DNA from: Strigamia acuminata | Taxonomy: Eukaryota > Arthropoda > Chilopoda > Geophilomorpha > Linotaeniidae | DNA: 64,000 nt | Direction of reading: 5' to 3' | NCBI GenBank assembly: GCA_949358305.1 | Contig: OX442318.1 | Coordinates: forward strand, 3,210,501 to 3,274,500 | In this document: in pieces, positions 1 through 11,642 of the stretch | Layout of the letters: each line of letters begins with the position of its first letter | How positions within the stretch are numbered: position 1 is the stretch's first letter | Position numbers and translations under genes: made by a program | The notes under the pieces: model-generated | Databases searched by the model: none | What the model was told of the DNA's origin: nothing | What the model saw: only the letters and a program-made list of their open reading frames with translations

Positions 1-516
1 TTTTCTTGTTCGGGTTTGAGTATTTTACCTTCAACTCGCTCGCAACCTTCAGTCGGCCATGCTGCTGTCATAGTTTACTGCAGCGATGACGTCATATTAC
101 GTCAAAAGCAGACGAATGTTTACGTCAATTTGGTTTTTTTAATTTTTATTTGTCAAATCTAGTAATAAACAAGATAAAATCGTTATGGATGATAAAAATT
201 ATACAAAAAAAAAAAACCGATAACTATTTTCCAGTTGACAAACAATTGATTTTCTCTCTCGTGACGGCGTCGAATAAACCGGAACTAATACCCTAAACCA
301 TAACAACAAAGAATATTTCAAAATGTGAAAAAATAAAACAGAATAAATGTCAAATCTTTTTCTTTTGTTTTAATTTTTTTTTTATAATAATGATAATAAA
401 CAATTAATAATACTTATTTAAAGAATTAAATTACGTGACGCAATTCTGACACCTCGTGTCAAATCTTTAAATCTCACATCCGCCATGTTTGTTGACATTT
501 AACACCAACACACAAA
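1..516. other. Intergenic, AT-rich flank upstream of SMIM7
   Basis: No coding exon or RNA gene is recognisable here. The stretch is AT-rich with short poly-A and poly-T tracts. The last ~100 bases lie directly upstream of the SMIM7 start codon and include the sequence around 480-490 that resembles a 5' leader (CCGCCATGTTTG), so the promoter of SMIM7 is probably inside it. Confidence 0.5.
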
Positions 517-915
517 ATGCTGTCAGAAATCATAATAGCAGGGTAAATCCGACCGGTTTCCAACCAGAAATCATAACCTAACGATCCTTTTCTAATTTAC
601 AGCACATTACTAATAAACGCCGCCGCCGTGCTCAACTTCAAACTGTAAAAAACCGCAAATTTCCAACCAAAAATTCAAACTAATTCCGCCATTTTCTCGC
701 AGAAAAAAGAAAGAATCCGATGAATTCATGGCCCAAATCAACGATCCCTCGCTCGGAGACAAAGTCCGCGAATCCCTGCAATTACTACGTCAATTCCGTG
801 TCTTCATCGGCATATGGAACGCATTTGTCATGTTTCTAATGATAGTGTAAGTCAAATGACAAAAAATGTAAACATTTCACACATACGCCATTTTTACAGG
901 TTTTTTGGATCATAG
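517..915 (+). CDS. SMIM7: Small integral membrane protein 7, four exons
   Basis: Coding exons are 517-542, 603-644, 703-846 and 900-915, joined by GT-AG introns with matching phases, giving 75 residues, the same length as vertebrate SMIM7. The N-terminal hydrophobic stretch (residues 1-20, ending NAAAVLNFKL), the charged KKKESDEF segment and a C-terminal hydrophobic helix ending MIVFFGS follow the family pattern in order. The last coding exon holds only five codons plus the stop. SMIM7 is a poorly understood small membrane protein; its role cannot be read from the sequence. Start codon 517 is chosen because it gives the family-length N-terminus. An AATAAA-like signal lies near 972. The gene runs tail-to-tail into SREK1IP1, with 72 bases between the stop codons. 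Confidence 0.9.
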
Positions 916-987
916 AAGAGTATTTAATACGGAAAAAATCCACTTATCACTGTATAAAAATAGAATATAAACAATAAAGACGACAAA

Positions 988-1678
<691 letters not shown>

Positions 1679-1848
1679 GTTAGTCTTAACAAAACCCAAC
1701 GATCGACCGCTTCCAGTTCACTTTCATCCACAATTCACATAGAATCACATCGCCTCGGGATTGGCCAGAAATGACAACGTCATCAATTCCGACCAATGAG
1801 AGCATTACCCACGGTTTTAAATCCTCATGGTGGTCTCTTTAACCCGAA
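1679..1848. promoter_or_regulatory. Shared divergent promoter of SREK1IP1 and PIF1
   Basis: Only 170 bases separate the two divergent start codons. The interval contains CCAAT-type motifs in both orientations (GATTGGCC near 1760 and GACCAATGAG near 1790) and is less AT-rich than its surroundings. A bidirectional promoter is the simplest reading; transcription start sites are not visible from sequence. Confidence 0.55.
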
Positions 1849-4800
1849 ATGAACGACAATTTATCGTCCGAAATTACGTGCACCGTCGCCATAGAATCAA
1901 ACGGTCATCGCAACATCCATAAAAACACCCGGGTAAACTTATGCCGCAACATTTTCCACGATATAATCCTCAAACTAAACGTCGCGAACACCAACGACAA
2001 ATACGTCGTGAACAAGGAAAACCCGATACACCGGAAGTTTATAAAAGAAGGAAAAGCGTCGATCGAATTCCCAAAGCTAAAAACCGTAATTTTCTTCTCA
2101 AATTGTCCTCCAGATAAACTCAATAGATTCATCCAGACCCTGCTATCGAAGAATTCGTCGGAAAACGCGACAATATCGACAAAAAGTCGACTTTTAAGCC
2201 GAAAATCCGCCATTTTGACCGAAATCAGCCCGATTTTCGTTGAAAAAACGCCGAAATCGTCAACAAAATCACCTCAGACACCCACAACGAGTAAAAGAAA
2301 GCCGTGCGACAAAGAAAACATTTATCCAGGTCAAAAAAAGCCGAAAATCGACTTAAATTCCGTTTTGACGGGCGAACAGGAAAAGGTGGTTGACGCAGTG
2401 CGCAGCGGACGGAATGTTTTCTTTACCGGGAGCGCCGGCACCGGCAAATCGTTTTTATTGAAGAAATTGGTTGGAGTTTTGCCACCGGAAGACACGGTCG
2501 TGTGTGCGAGCACCGGGGTGGCGGCGTGTCACGTGGGCGGTGTGACTTTGCACAGCTTTGCTGGAAGTGAGAGGAACACGGTGACGTCACAGTGGTCCAA
2601 ATGCCAGCATTTGATAATCGACGAAGTGTCGATGGTGGACGGAGATTTTTTTGTGAAGTTGGAGGCGGCGGCGAGGAGGGCGAGGAAGAGTGACAAAGTG
2701 TTTGGAGGGATTCAAGTGATTTTGTCGGGGGATTTTCTGCAGTTGCCGCCGGTTGGGAAGGGGAAGGAGAAGGTTTTGTTTTGTTTTCAGGTTGAGGTGT
2801 GGGAGAAGTGTCGCTTTGTTTGTGTGGAGTTGGTGGAAGTGCATCGACAGAAGGATCCGAAGTTTATTGGGGTTTTGCAGAGTATTAGAATGGGGAGGTG
2901 ATTTGTTTGGATTTTTTCACAGTTTTTCTTGATTTCTTTCCGATTTTTATCTAATTTTGCTTGATTTATTTCTGATTTTTTTTCCTTGGATTTTTCTTGA
3001 TTCTTTTACATTTTTCCTGGCTCTATCTTGATTTTTCGTGATTTTGATATTAGTTTTGAATTGTCTTGATTTTATGCATTTTTATTGATTTGTCACAATT
3101 TCCCTTGATTTTTCCTGAGTTTCTTTGATCTTTTCCTCGATTTTTCCTGATTTTTCCTCGATTGTTCTTGTATTTTCCTGATTTTTCTCAATTTTTCTCT
3201 TGATTTTACCTGATTTTTTTCATTTTACCTGATTTTTCTTGATTTTTCCTGATTTTTCCTGATTTTTCCTGATTTTTCCTCGATTGTTCTTGTATTTTCC
3301 TGATTTTTCTTAATTTTTTTCTTGATTTTACCTAATTTTTCTTGATTTTACCTGATTTTTCTTGATTTTTCCTGATTTTCCTTAATTTTCCATGATTTTT
3401 CCTGATTTTCCTTAATTTTCCATGATTTTTCCTGATTTTCCTTAATTTTCCATGATTTTTCCTGATTTTTCTTGATTTTTCTTGATTTTTCTTGATTTTC
3501 CCTCAGTTTTCCTTGATTTTCCCTCAATTTCCCTTGATTTTCCCTCAATTTTCCTTGATTTTCTCTCAATTTTCCTTGATTTGTTTCCGGCCATTTTGGT
3601 ATTTCTTTTGAGTTTTGTTGATTTTGCTTTTCAGATGTCCAGAAGAAGTTGCAAATATTTTACGCCAAACCGCCGAGCAGGAGATCGAGAGTGATGGTAT
3701 TGTGGCGAGTCGGTTGTGTACGCACAAGAAAGATGTTCAACAGATAAATGAAGAACAGTTGTGTGGTTTGTCAGGTATGAATAATTTATTCAGCTTATTG
3801 AATTGGAATGACAATGACAGTTGACTTCTAATTGGACTTTTACTCATGCTTAATATTGGATTCTGCTAGAAATTATAAAAACACACGAATTACGAATTAG
3901 TTAAGTTTTCCAAATACAATTTCTATAGTCTTACTTCGATCGTTTGGTTGAAATTGAAATTTTCGTTTAAACTTCAAACGTTTGACCCATTCATTACAAT
4001 TTTCCATCAAATTTCACTAAAATTATCCATTTAAATGGGAAAACTTCATTAAAATGTCAAGTTTTTAACACAAACTTCAAATTTCCCCCAAATATTCCAC
4101 AAAATTCAAATTTTCCTCAAATATTCCAAAAAAATTCAAATTTTAATCAAATTCCAATCAAAAAATTCAATTTTCACTCAATATTCCACAAGAAATTCAA
4201 ATTCCACTCAATTTGCCATCAAAAAATTCAAATTCCACTCAATTTGCCATCAAAAAATTCAAATTTCACTTAATTTTCCATCAAAAAATTCAAATTCCAC
4301 TCAATTTGCCATCAAAAAATTCAAATTTCACTTAATTTTCCATCAAAAAATTCAAATTCCACTCAATTTGCCATCAAAAAATTCAAATTTCACTCAATTT
4401 TCCATCAAAAAATTCAAATTCCACTCAATTTTCCATCAAAAAATTCAAATTCCACTCAATTTGCCATCAAAAAATTCAAATTTCACTTAATTTTCCATCA
4501 AAAAATTCAAATTCCACTCAATTTGCCATCAAAAAATTCAAATTTCACTTAATTTTCCATCAAAAAATTCAAATTCCACTCAATTTGCCATCAAAAAATT
4601 CAAATTTCACTTAATTTTCCATCAAAAAATTCAAATTCCACTCAATTTGCCATCAAAAAATTCAAATTTCACTTAATTTTCCATCAAAAAATTCAAATTC
4701 CACTCAATTTGCCATCAAAAAATTCAAATTTCACTCAATTTTCCATCAAAAAATTCAAATTCCACTCAATTTTCCATCAAAAAATTCAAATTCCACTCAA

Positions 4801-5696
4801 TTTGCCATCAAAAAATTCAAATTTCACTTAATTTTCCATCAAAAAATTCAAATTCCACTCAATTTGCCATCAAAAAATTCAAATTTCACTTAATTTTCCA
4901 TCAAAAAATTCAAATTCCACTCAATTTGCCATCAAAAAATTCAAATTTCACTCAATTTTCCATCAAAAAATTCAAATTCCACTCAATTTTCCATCAAAAA
5001 ATTCAAATTTTACTAATTTTCCATCAAAAAATTCAAATTTCACTCAATTTTCCATCAAAAAATTCAAATTCCACTCAATTTTCCATCAAAAAATTCAAAT
5101 TTTACTAATTTTTCCAAAATAAAAATTCAAACTTCACATTTTTAAAAAAAACAACCCTTTTTCCATCCCCAGGTCCATCAAAATACTTCACCGCAATCGA
5201 CAGCAACATCTACTACACGGACTACATCGACCAGCACTGCCCAGTGAACCGAAAAATCCAACTCAAACTCGGCTGCCAAATAATGCTTTGCAAGAACCTC
5301 AGCGTGCAAAAGGGGCTCGTAAACGGAGCTCGTGGCGTCGTCACCGGCTTCCAACCAGGAAACGACGGACTGCCCATCGTCAAATTCAAAAGCGGACTCC
5401 GACTGACCGTCCAGTACGAGCGCTACATCGTCAAAGGCGTCGGCGGAACCAATTTGATGCGCCAACAACTTCCGTTGACGCTCGCCTGGGCCATTTCCAT
5501 CCATAAATCGCAGGGGATGACGCTCGATTGCGTCCAGTTGTGTCTCAAGAATGTTTTTGCGGCCGGTCAAGCGTACGTGGCCATGTCCAGGGCTAAGAGT
5601 TTGGAGGGGCTGAGGGTGATTGATTTTGATCCGAGATGTGTAAGGGCTGATCAGGTCGTGTTGGATTTTTATAGGAGGATGAAGAGGTGTTTGTAG
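1849..5696 (+). CDS. PIF1: PIF1-family 5'-3' DNA helicase
   Basis: Three exons (1849-2897, 3635-3774, 5173-5696) encode 570 residues, somewhat shorter than the ~640-residue human protein. The N-terminal ~185 residues are the basic, poorly conserved domain. Walker A (GSAGTGKS) lies at residues 194-201, the DEVSM Walker B near 258, and the PIF1 signature GGIQVILSGDFLQLPPVG near 288. Exon 2 carries the conserved block with VASRLCTHKKDV. Exon 3 carries LKLGCQIMLCKNL, the motif region ending IHKSQGMTLD, and the C-terminal YVAMSRAKSLEGLRV. PIF1 unwinds G-quadruplexes, R-loops and telomeric ends in nucleus and mitochondria (family knowledge). Two introns are filled by unrelated minisatellites. All catalytic motifs are intact, so the gene looks functional. 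Confidence 0.93.
2898..3634 (+). repeat. Minisatellite filling PIF1 intron 1
   Basis: The intron is a degenerate array of a 10-11 base unit close to CTTGATTTTTC, with variants such as CCTGATTTTTC. It becomes more ordered after 3350, where a longer ~37-base combination repeats. It starts almost at the donor and ends just before the acceptor, so the intron has essentially no unique sequence. Confidence 0.85.
4080..5130 (+). repeat. ~31-bp minisatellite in PIF1 intron 2, with 62-bp higher-order period
   Basis: Units of about 31 bases built on CCATCAAAAAATTCAAATT alternate between a CCACTCAATTTG form and a TTCACTTAATTTT form, producing a clear 62-bp higher-order repeat across roughly 1 kb. The left edge (4080-4200) is more diverged. 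Open frames through it are repeat artefacts. Confidence 0.9.
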
Positions 5697-6434
5697 GGTG
5701 GAGGAGTGATTTGGGATTCAGATTTTGTATTTTTTGTATTTTTGTTTTGGAATTAAAATAAGTTGTGTATTTTGGATGGAAAATTTTAGAATTTTTTTAA
5801 TAGAAATTTCCAAGGGGGTTGGATGGAAAAATTTAGAATTTTTTAATGGAAATTTCCAAGTTGGATGGAAAAATTTAGATTTTTTTAATGGAAATTTCCA
5901 AGTTGAATGGAAAATTTTAATGGAATATCAATTTTTAATGAAAAAATTTAGATTTTTTTAATGGAAATTTCAAAGTTGAATGGAAAATTTTAATGAAATA
6001 TCAATTTTTAATGGAAAAATTTAGTGAAATTTTAATTTTTAATGGAAAATTTCAGTGAGATTTCAATTTTTTAATGGAAAATTTCAGTAAATTTTCAATT
6101 ATTAATGGAAAATTTCATTTAAATTTCAATTTTTAATGGAAAATTTCAGTAAAATTTCACTTTTTAATGAAAAATTTCAGTAAAATTTCACTTTTTAATG
6201 AAAAATTTCAGTGAAATTTCAATTTTTAAAGGAAAACTCAGTCAAATTTCAATTTTTAACGGAAAATTTCACTCAAATTTCAATTTTTACTGGAAAAAAT
6301 CTCACTCAAATTTCAATTTCAAATTTCTAAAATTCTCTTAACAAAAAATAAAAATAAACCCACCTAAATTTCCAACAGTAAACTCCAAATAAAACTCCAA
6401 ACTCAACCAAAACATAACCACCAAACTCCCCACC
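5697..6434. other. Intergenic between convergent PIF1 and TRAPPC5, repetitive
   Basis: The stretch from ~5770 to ~6300 is a degenerate array of a 20-30 base unit around TTTTTAATGGAAAATTTCAGTGAAATTTCAA. No exon is recognisable. A GGAATTAAAATAAG region near 5750 may serve PIF1 3' end formation. The last 100 bases are the presumed 3' UTR side of TRAPPC5. Confidence 0.7.
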
Positions 6435-7649
6435 TCATTTCCCATCCACCGACTTATCCCGCGTGATAACAGAATCCTCAAACTTCACCATAAACGCCGT
6501 TCCTTTATGCCAATGCGCCGTCACCTTACACGGCTACAAACAAACGAACAAAAAATCAAACTCCACTCCACACCACAACCCAACAACTTACAAAATTACA
6601 TCCATTGAGAACTGCTTCGATAATTCCAGCCATAAAAGCAGCACAATTCAAGCTGCCTTTATCGCGCGGCACCGAAATAAAACGATTGACCAGCGGATCT
6701 TTTTCGATTATGTAATCTGAATTTTACATTAAAAAAATAACAATACATTTCTATTTAGAATTTCAAATGGAAGAATGTAAAGGATACACGTCCGTTCGTC
6801 GTCGTTGGCATGTTCTAGTCGATCGGCTTCTTTGCCGAAAAGTGTTTTCCATAAATTAGATTTGACGAAAAGCAACATGTTGAGTAATTTGATTTCTCGC
6901 TTGTAATTCTTTTCGCGCACGAAGAGAATGTCGACTATTCGCACGCCGACGTGGTAACCCATTTCCGACAGCCTATATCAAGCAAAAACTTAGTTACTTA
7001 ATATTTGGGCACTAACAATCAAATTCGGTCGCCTAAATTGTGATTTGGTCGCTTAAATTGTAATTTAGTCTCTTAAATTGTAATTTAGACACCAAAATTG
7101 TAATTTAGACACCAAAATTATGATTTAGACACCAAAATTATGATTTAGACACCAAAATTGTAATTTAGACACCAACATTATGATTTAGACACCAAAATTA
7201 TGATTGAAGCACCAACATTATGATTTAGGCACCAAAATTATGATTGAAGCACCAACATTATGATTTAGGCACCAAAATTATAATTTAGACACCAAATTTT
7301 TAAATTTTTTTTAAATTTTTAAATTTTTTAGTGAAACCAAAAATCGTAGTTTTAGCAATTTAATTTCTTATGTTTTTAAATAATTTTTTTTTAAAATTCG
7401 CTACTCAGTGTTTTGGTTCTCTAATTATTTGTTTATACTTTGTTTGGAATTCTGGTACAGTGTAAACACGATTTTGGCAATACTGCACCATCTCTGAAAA
7501 CAGGAATCCAAACGTACTGATGTTGATCTACGGGGAAATTAAAAACCGATTAAAACACAAATCAAATAAAAAATTTAAAAACCAACCTCCGATTTCCCTT
7601 TACTCAAAGGTTTATCGAGTATTGTAAATTTCTGCCTACCAGAAGCCAT
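6435..7649 (-). CDS. TRAPPC5: Trafficking protein particle complex subunit 5
   Basis: Five minus-strand exons (7587-7649, 7439-7527, 6788-6972, 6592-6716, 6435-6533) encode 186 residues against 188 in human. Recognisable in order are a short N-terminus ending LDKPLSKGKSE, LFSEMVQYCQNRV, the hallmark LLFVKSNLWKTLFGKEAD followed by HANDD, the YYIIEKDPLVNRFISVP block, and the C-terminal KVTAHWHKGTAFMVKFED. The family member is a Bet3-fold core subunit of the TRAPP tethering complexes that act as Rab1/Rab11 exchange factors at the Golgi. The segments match the vertebrate protein without gaps, so identification is secure. The gene is divergent from IPP across 176 bp. Confidence 0.95.
7030..7300 (-). 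repeat. 20-bp minisatellite in TRAPPC5 intron 2
   Basis: About 13 copies of a 20-base unit close to ATTTAGACACCAAAATTATG sit between exons 2 and 3. The leftmost copies are more diverged. Confidence 0.85.
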
Positions 7650-7825
7650 TTTGACTGCCTAATTCTATCCCACTTGTGATGCACTCACACCCACAAATCA
7701 ACTATCAACACTTTCCAAATTCCACCACCGCGATTACCGGCGCTGTCGACAGACCACAACAACGTTAAAAATATGACGGAAAATAAAGGGATTTCGACCG
7801 AAACAAATCCTCAAACTAAATCGAG
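7650..7825. promoter_or_regulatory. Shared divergent promoter of TRAPPC5 and IPP
   Basis: 176 bases separate the two start codons. The interval is less AT-rich than the flanks, with a CCACCGCGATTACCGGCGC core around 7720-7745. A bidirectional promoter is inferred from geometry alone. Confidence 0.5.
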
Positions 7826-9748
7826 ATGACATCGATGGAAAGCGTCAAGTTTTCGTCGATGGATCATGCGCAGAAAATTCTAAACAACCTGAACAATCTG
7901 CGGAAAACCTCGCAATTTTGTGACATCAAAATCGCAGTTGGAACGAGCACATTTTGGGTAAAATAACTCTCAAAACCATCAAAAACCGTTAAAAAAACCC
8001 TCAGAAATGCTCAAAAATTCCTCAAAAACCATCAAAAAAACCCCAAAAACCATCAATAACCCCCCAAAACCATCAATAACCCTCGAAAACCTTCAAAAAA
8101 TTCTCAAATAATCCTCAAAAAACCCAAAAACCTTCAAAAAACCATCAAAAATTTTCAAATACTCTAATTTCTCTCTTCCTAGGCCCACAAAGCACTTTTA
8201 TCAGCCAGCAGTAATTATTTCCAAGCCATGTTCACCAGTGGTCTCAGAGAGACAGAAAAATCAGAGGTGGAATTGCACGGTGTGAGCGCCGCCATTTTCT
8301 CGCTCCTACTCGACTTCGTATACACAAGTCAACTGGAAATCACCAACACCAACGTCCAAGAGATAGTGATAGCAGCAGACATGTTTGAGCTAACCGAAGT
8401 GATCGAAACGTGCAGTGTATTCCTAAAGAAGCAACTCCACGTGTCCAACTGCATCGGCATCCACGAATTCGCCGAAAACCACTCCTGCCTCAACCTCAAG
8501 AACATTGCCGAAAACTTCATCAACCAGAACTTCACCAAAGTGTCCAAACAGGACGAATTCCTCGACCAACCCTTGCAGACCGCCAAGAACATCCTGTCCA
8601 GCGAAGAGCTGCAGATCGACGAAGAGACTCAGGTGTTCGAAGCGGCAATTAACTGGGTCTTCCGGGACCTCCTGAACCGGCGAAAACACCTATACCAGAT
8701 CCTCCAAGATGTCCGCTTACCCCTCGTACCGGAGAGCTACCTCAAAGCCTACATCGCCAACTGCCCGGATCTCAGCATCAGGATCGCGCTGACCAAGCTC
8801 TGCGAAGACCTTCCAACGATGGCCAAGGTAGAGGCTCGAGCGTTCAACCGCAAGCGGATCTTCGTCATCGGCGGCTTCAACCGGCAGATCGGTCAACGGT
8901 GGAGCGAAAGCTGCACGCTAAGCACCGTCCAGGCCTACCATGTTCCGAAGAAAGAGTGGAAGACCATGCGGCCTATGAGTATCCCCAGAAGCGGGCACGG
9001 AGCGGCCATCCTGAACGGCAGGATCTACGTTGTCGGTGGGGAAAGCGACGATTCGATGATCTTTTCGCACGGCGAAGTCTACGATCCTTCGCAGGAAGTG
9101 TGGGAGCTATTGCCCACTATGGTCAAGCCTAGGACCCTTCTAGGGTTGTGTGCTCTGGACGGTCTCCTGTATGCGTTGGGCGGTTGGATCGGCAGCAGTC
9201 TGGGAGATTCGATCGAATCTTTCGATCCGGATACCAAGAAGTGGACGGAGAGCGGAGTTCTGGAGACCCCGCGGTGTGCAGTAGGGGTGGCGGTCCACGA
9301 TGGACTCATCTTTGTGGTGGGTGGGTTGTCGGACCTCTTGACGGAAGTTGATTCCTTCGAATGTTACAACCCGGTGTCGCAGAAGTGGAAGAAGTTGGCC
9401 AGGATGGGTGCGGCGCGGGCTTATGTCGGCGCGGTAGTTCTGGGAGGATACTTGTATGCGGTCGGTGGGGCCAGCGGGGCGGAGAAAGGGGTCAGCAGTG
9501 TGGAGAGGTATTGCTTCAGCAGCGAGAGGTGGGAGAATGTGGCTCCGATGAACGTGGCGCGGGTTTCACCTTGCGTTGCCGCAGTGGACGACTGTGTTTT
9601 CGTGATGGGTGGGAGAACTTCGAGCGATGAGTTTTCGCCGGCAACTACGCTCAGTCAGATTGAGTGCTTCAATCCCAAGCTGGAGAAATGGACTTGTGTT
9701 GGCAAAATGCCCATAAGTAGTTGTGATTCGGCTGTGATTGTAATGTAA
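7826..9748 (+). CDS. IPP: BTB-BACK-Kelch protein, IPP (KLHL27) homologue
   Basis: Exon 1 (7826-7957) and exon 2 (8183-9748) encode 565 residues. A BTB domain occupies roughly residues 20-135 (FCDIKIAVG, then AHKALLSASSNYFQAMF), a BACK domain about 145-260, and six kelch blades 272-565, each with the GG doublet. Details specific to IPP rather than to other kelch proteins include RWSES before the first repeat, the DSMIF insertion, a blade starting YALGGWIGSSLGD, and the final SPATTLSQIECFNP blade. Family members are substrate adaptors for Cullin-3 ubiquitin ligases or bind actin; IPP itself was described as actin-binding. Exon 2 is a long intronless block and is more GC-rich than the surroundings. 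An AATAAA lies just after the stop near 9758. Confidence 0.85.
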
Positions 9749-9996
9749 TTTTTCCAATAAATTCCACTAGTGTTCTGACAGGGGGTTGCTCTTATGTTTT
9801 CTGAATGGAGGGTTCCTTTGTCTTAGTTGGCGCGTCATCTAGCGCGACACTATCTACCCCGACATGGGAAACTGCGACTATACTCTTGTTCGACTCAAAA
9901 GGGTGGCCTTCTCCCATTGGCCGAGCCGCATTACTCCTAACTCCAGTCTGTATTACTACCACTAGGAGAACCACTGAACTAGAGCGTCAATTTAGT

Positions 9997-10095
9997 CGTG
10001 GCCCCAGCTATCCAGATTTCCCGGTATAAATTTGTTCCGGTGGCCCAACCTATACAGATTTCCCGGTACTAAATTTGTTTTTAGTCCAGCCCTGG
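9997..10095. repeat. Interspersed repeat copy 1 (partner at ~22815-22912)
   Basis: The segment with CTATCCAGATTTCCCGGTAT, then AAATTTGTTCCGGTGG, then a second diverged copy of the same motif and CCAGCCCTGG, recurs at about 22815-22912 inside an SLC25A10 intron with roughly 80% identity by eye. The internal period is ~45 bp. It is probably a fragment of a dispersed element; no ends can be defined. Confidence 0.65.
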
Positions 10096-11002
10096 CGCTA
10101 CATACGGCCAGTGGTCATAGAAATCTTCCCTGTTTAGCTGTATCCAGCAGATGGTGCAAAAACTCGTTGATTATTTGTGACAACTTGGCATTTAAATGAT
10201 GTCGCAGGACCACTTACATGATGTAATCGGCTTACCGTTAGTCGATGACGAACGATCAGCAGCCGGTGGCGTTGGTGATAAATAAAAGTTTATTTACCTG
10301 AATAATAATATATATTTTATATGGAAATCAAAGGATAAATACATTTTCAAAAAATGGAAATTCCTTTTTCTTGTTGTTGCTGTTGTAAAAACCATTAAAA
10401 ATTCATGTACAAACTCCTACCATAATAAATAACAATCCTACTCTTTTAATAAAAAGGGAAAGAAAAAGAAGAAACTCTTAAAAATTTGAGCAAAAACAAA
10501 CCAAATCATAATAGTAACAATAATAATTTAGAAAGTGTCATTTTTACTTTATACAACTTTAAAAATGAGTAATAACTACCGGCTGCATAGAAAAACAGCG
10601 GAAACATTTTTACACCAAGTTCCATGTTTCATTGTACACTAGGTGTGAAAAATAACTATTGTCTCTAAATTTTACTTATTTGGATCAAACAATTGTATAA
10701 AACATTCTCATTTATCCACCTCTGGTTTCAACCAGCAGCATAGCATTCAAAGAGCAGAAGGGGGGCAGATGCCCCTCAGCACCATAGACTACATGCATTA
10801 TTTGCATTGGAAATTACTGAATATTTTAAGAAAAATGAGAAATCTTGTTAACGCTGAATGAAATCTTATTTCTTGCCAAAAAGTGGTTGTACCTTTGCTA
10901 CACCGCTGGTTTCGCAAGCATGAACCAGTCTTGAGTAAATAAAGGAGCAGGATCATTGAGATTCCCACCAATAAATAAAATATGCCTTTAGAATCACATC
11001 GG

Positions 11003-11072
11003 CAGGGTCGGCCTTAGCAACCGCAGAGCCCGATCGGGTCCAATTGGTTCAATTGCATTAAAGCCGGCCCTG
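11003..11072. mobile_element. 70-bp miniature element with hAT-like CAGGG termini
   Basis: The left end reads CAGGGTCGGCCTTA and the right end, reverse-complemented, CAGGGCCGGCTTTA, so 12 of 14 terminal bases match. CAGGG-YCGGC ends are typical of hAT superfamily elements. The interior is only ~42 bp, with a palindromic CCCGATCGGG. A clear 8-bp target duplication is not visible (flanks CACATCGG and CACAATGT are only partly alike). Confidence 0.6.
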
Positions 11073-11258
11073 CACAATGTGATATAATATAAAATAATTT
11101 TTGTTTTTTCTCTCTAGGTTTAAAAAAGACTAATATTTCCAGGGACCATTGAAAACCAAGGAAAAGCCGAGAAACGCCAAAGTGAATTCTCCCAGGGGTT
11201 CGACGTTCTTCCGAATCTTTCCGAAGCGTAGAATCAAAAATAATTAAACGTTATGTAC

Positions 11259-11421
11259 GTTCGATCTTCAAAAGACGAGTTGAAATTGAAATCACTTCTT
11301 TGACTTATAGTAGCGACTTATCTCTTCCGCACCTGCTATTGGCTATTGTTATTGTTGTAGGCGGCCATCTTTTTCTTTAAGTAATTTAAGGAGAAGACAA
11401 TCCGTCTTTTGAAGATCGAAC
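11259..11421. mobile_element. 163-bp MITE with perfect 19-bp terminal inverted repeats
   Basis: GTTCGATCTTCAAAAGACG at 11259-11277 is repeated as an exact reverse complement at 11403-11421. The interior is non-coding and includes a CTATTGGCTATTG segment. No transposase is present, so this is a non-autonomous foldback element of unassigned superfamily. Confidence 0.75.
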
Positions 11422-11642
11422 CCACCCATTATAAAATTAGATTAAATCCTATCAACGCATTCGAATCTTTCCAAATCCAATCTGAATCTTTTGAATCTCT
11501 GACTTTCTGATTGTCGTACCCCTCCCAACCCCGGGATTCTCGGTTCCGGTCAGGAATCAAAATTTAAAAGATTAAAAATCTGTAAAAAATAAAATAAAAA
11601 ATAAAAGTTTAAAACAAAAAAAAAATTAAAACAAAAACGAGT

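Larger units (their letters stand above)
9749..11642. other. Intergenic between convergent IPP and TMEM38, mobile-element remnants
   Basis: No conserved exon is visible. The interval holds a repeat-family copy (about 9997-10095), AT-rich sequence with AATAAA motifs near 10280, a 70-bp element with hAT-like ends (11003-11072) and a 163-bp MITE with perfect inverted ends (11259-11421). The stretches 10100-11000 and 11430-11640 show nothing further that can be supported. Confidence 0.6.

Noticed and set aside
4080-5130. Possible CRISPR-like array
   Set aside because: Units are contiguous with no unique spacers, in an intron of a eukaryotic gene.
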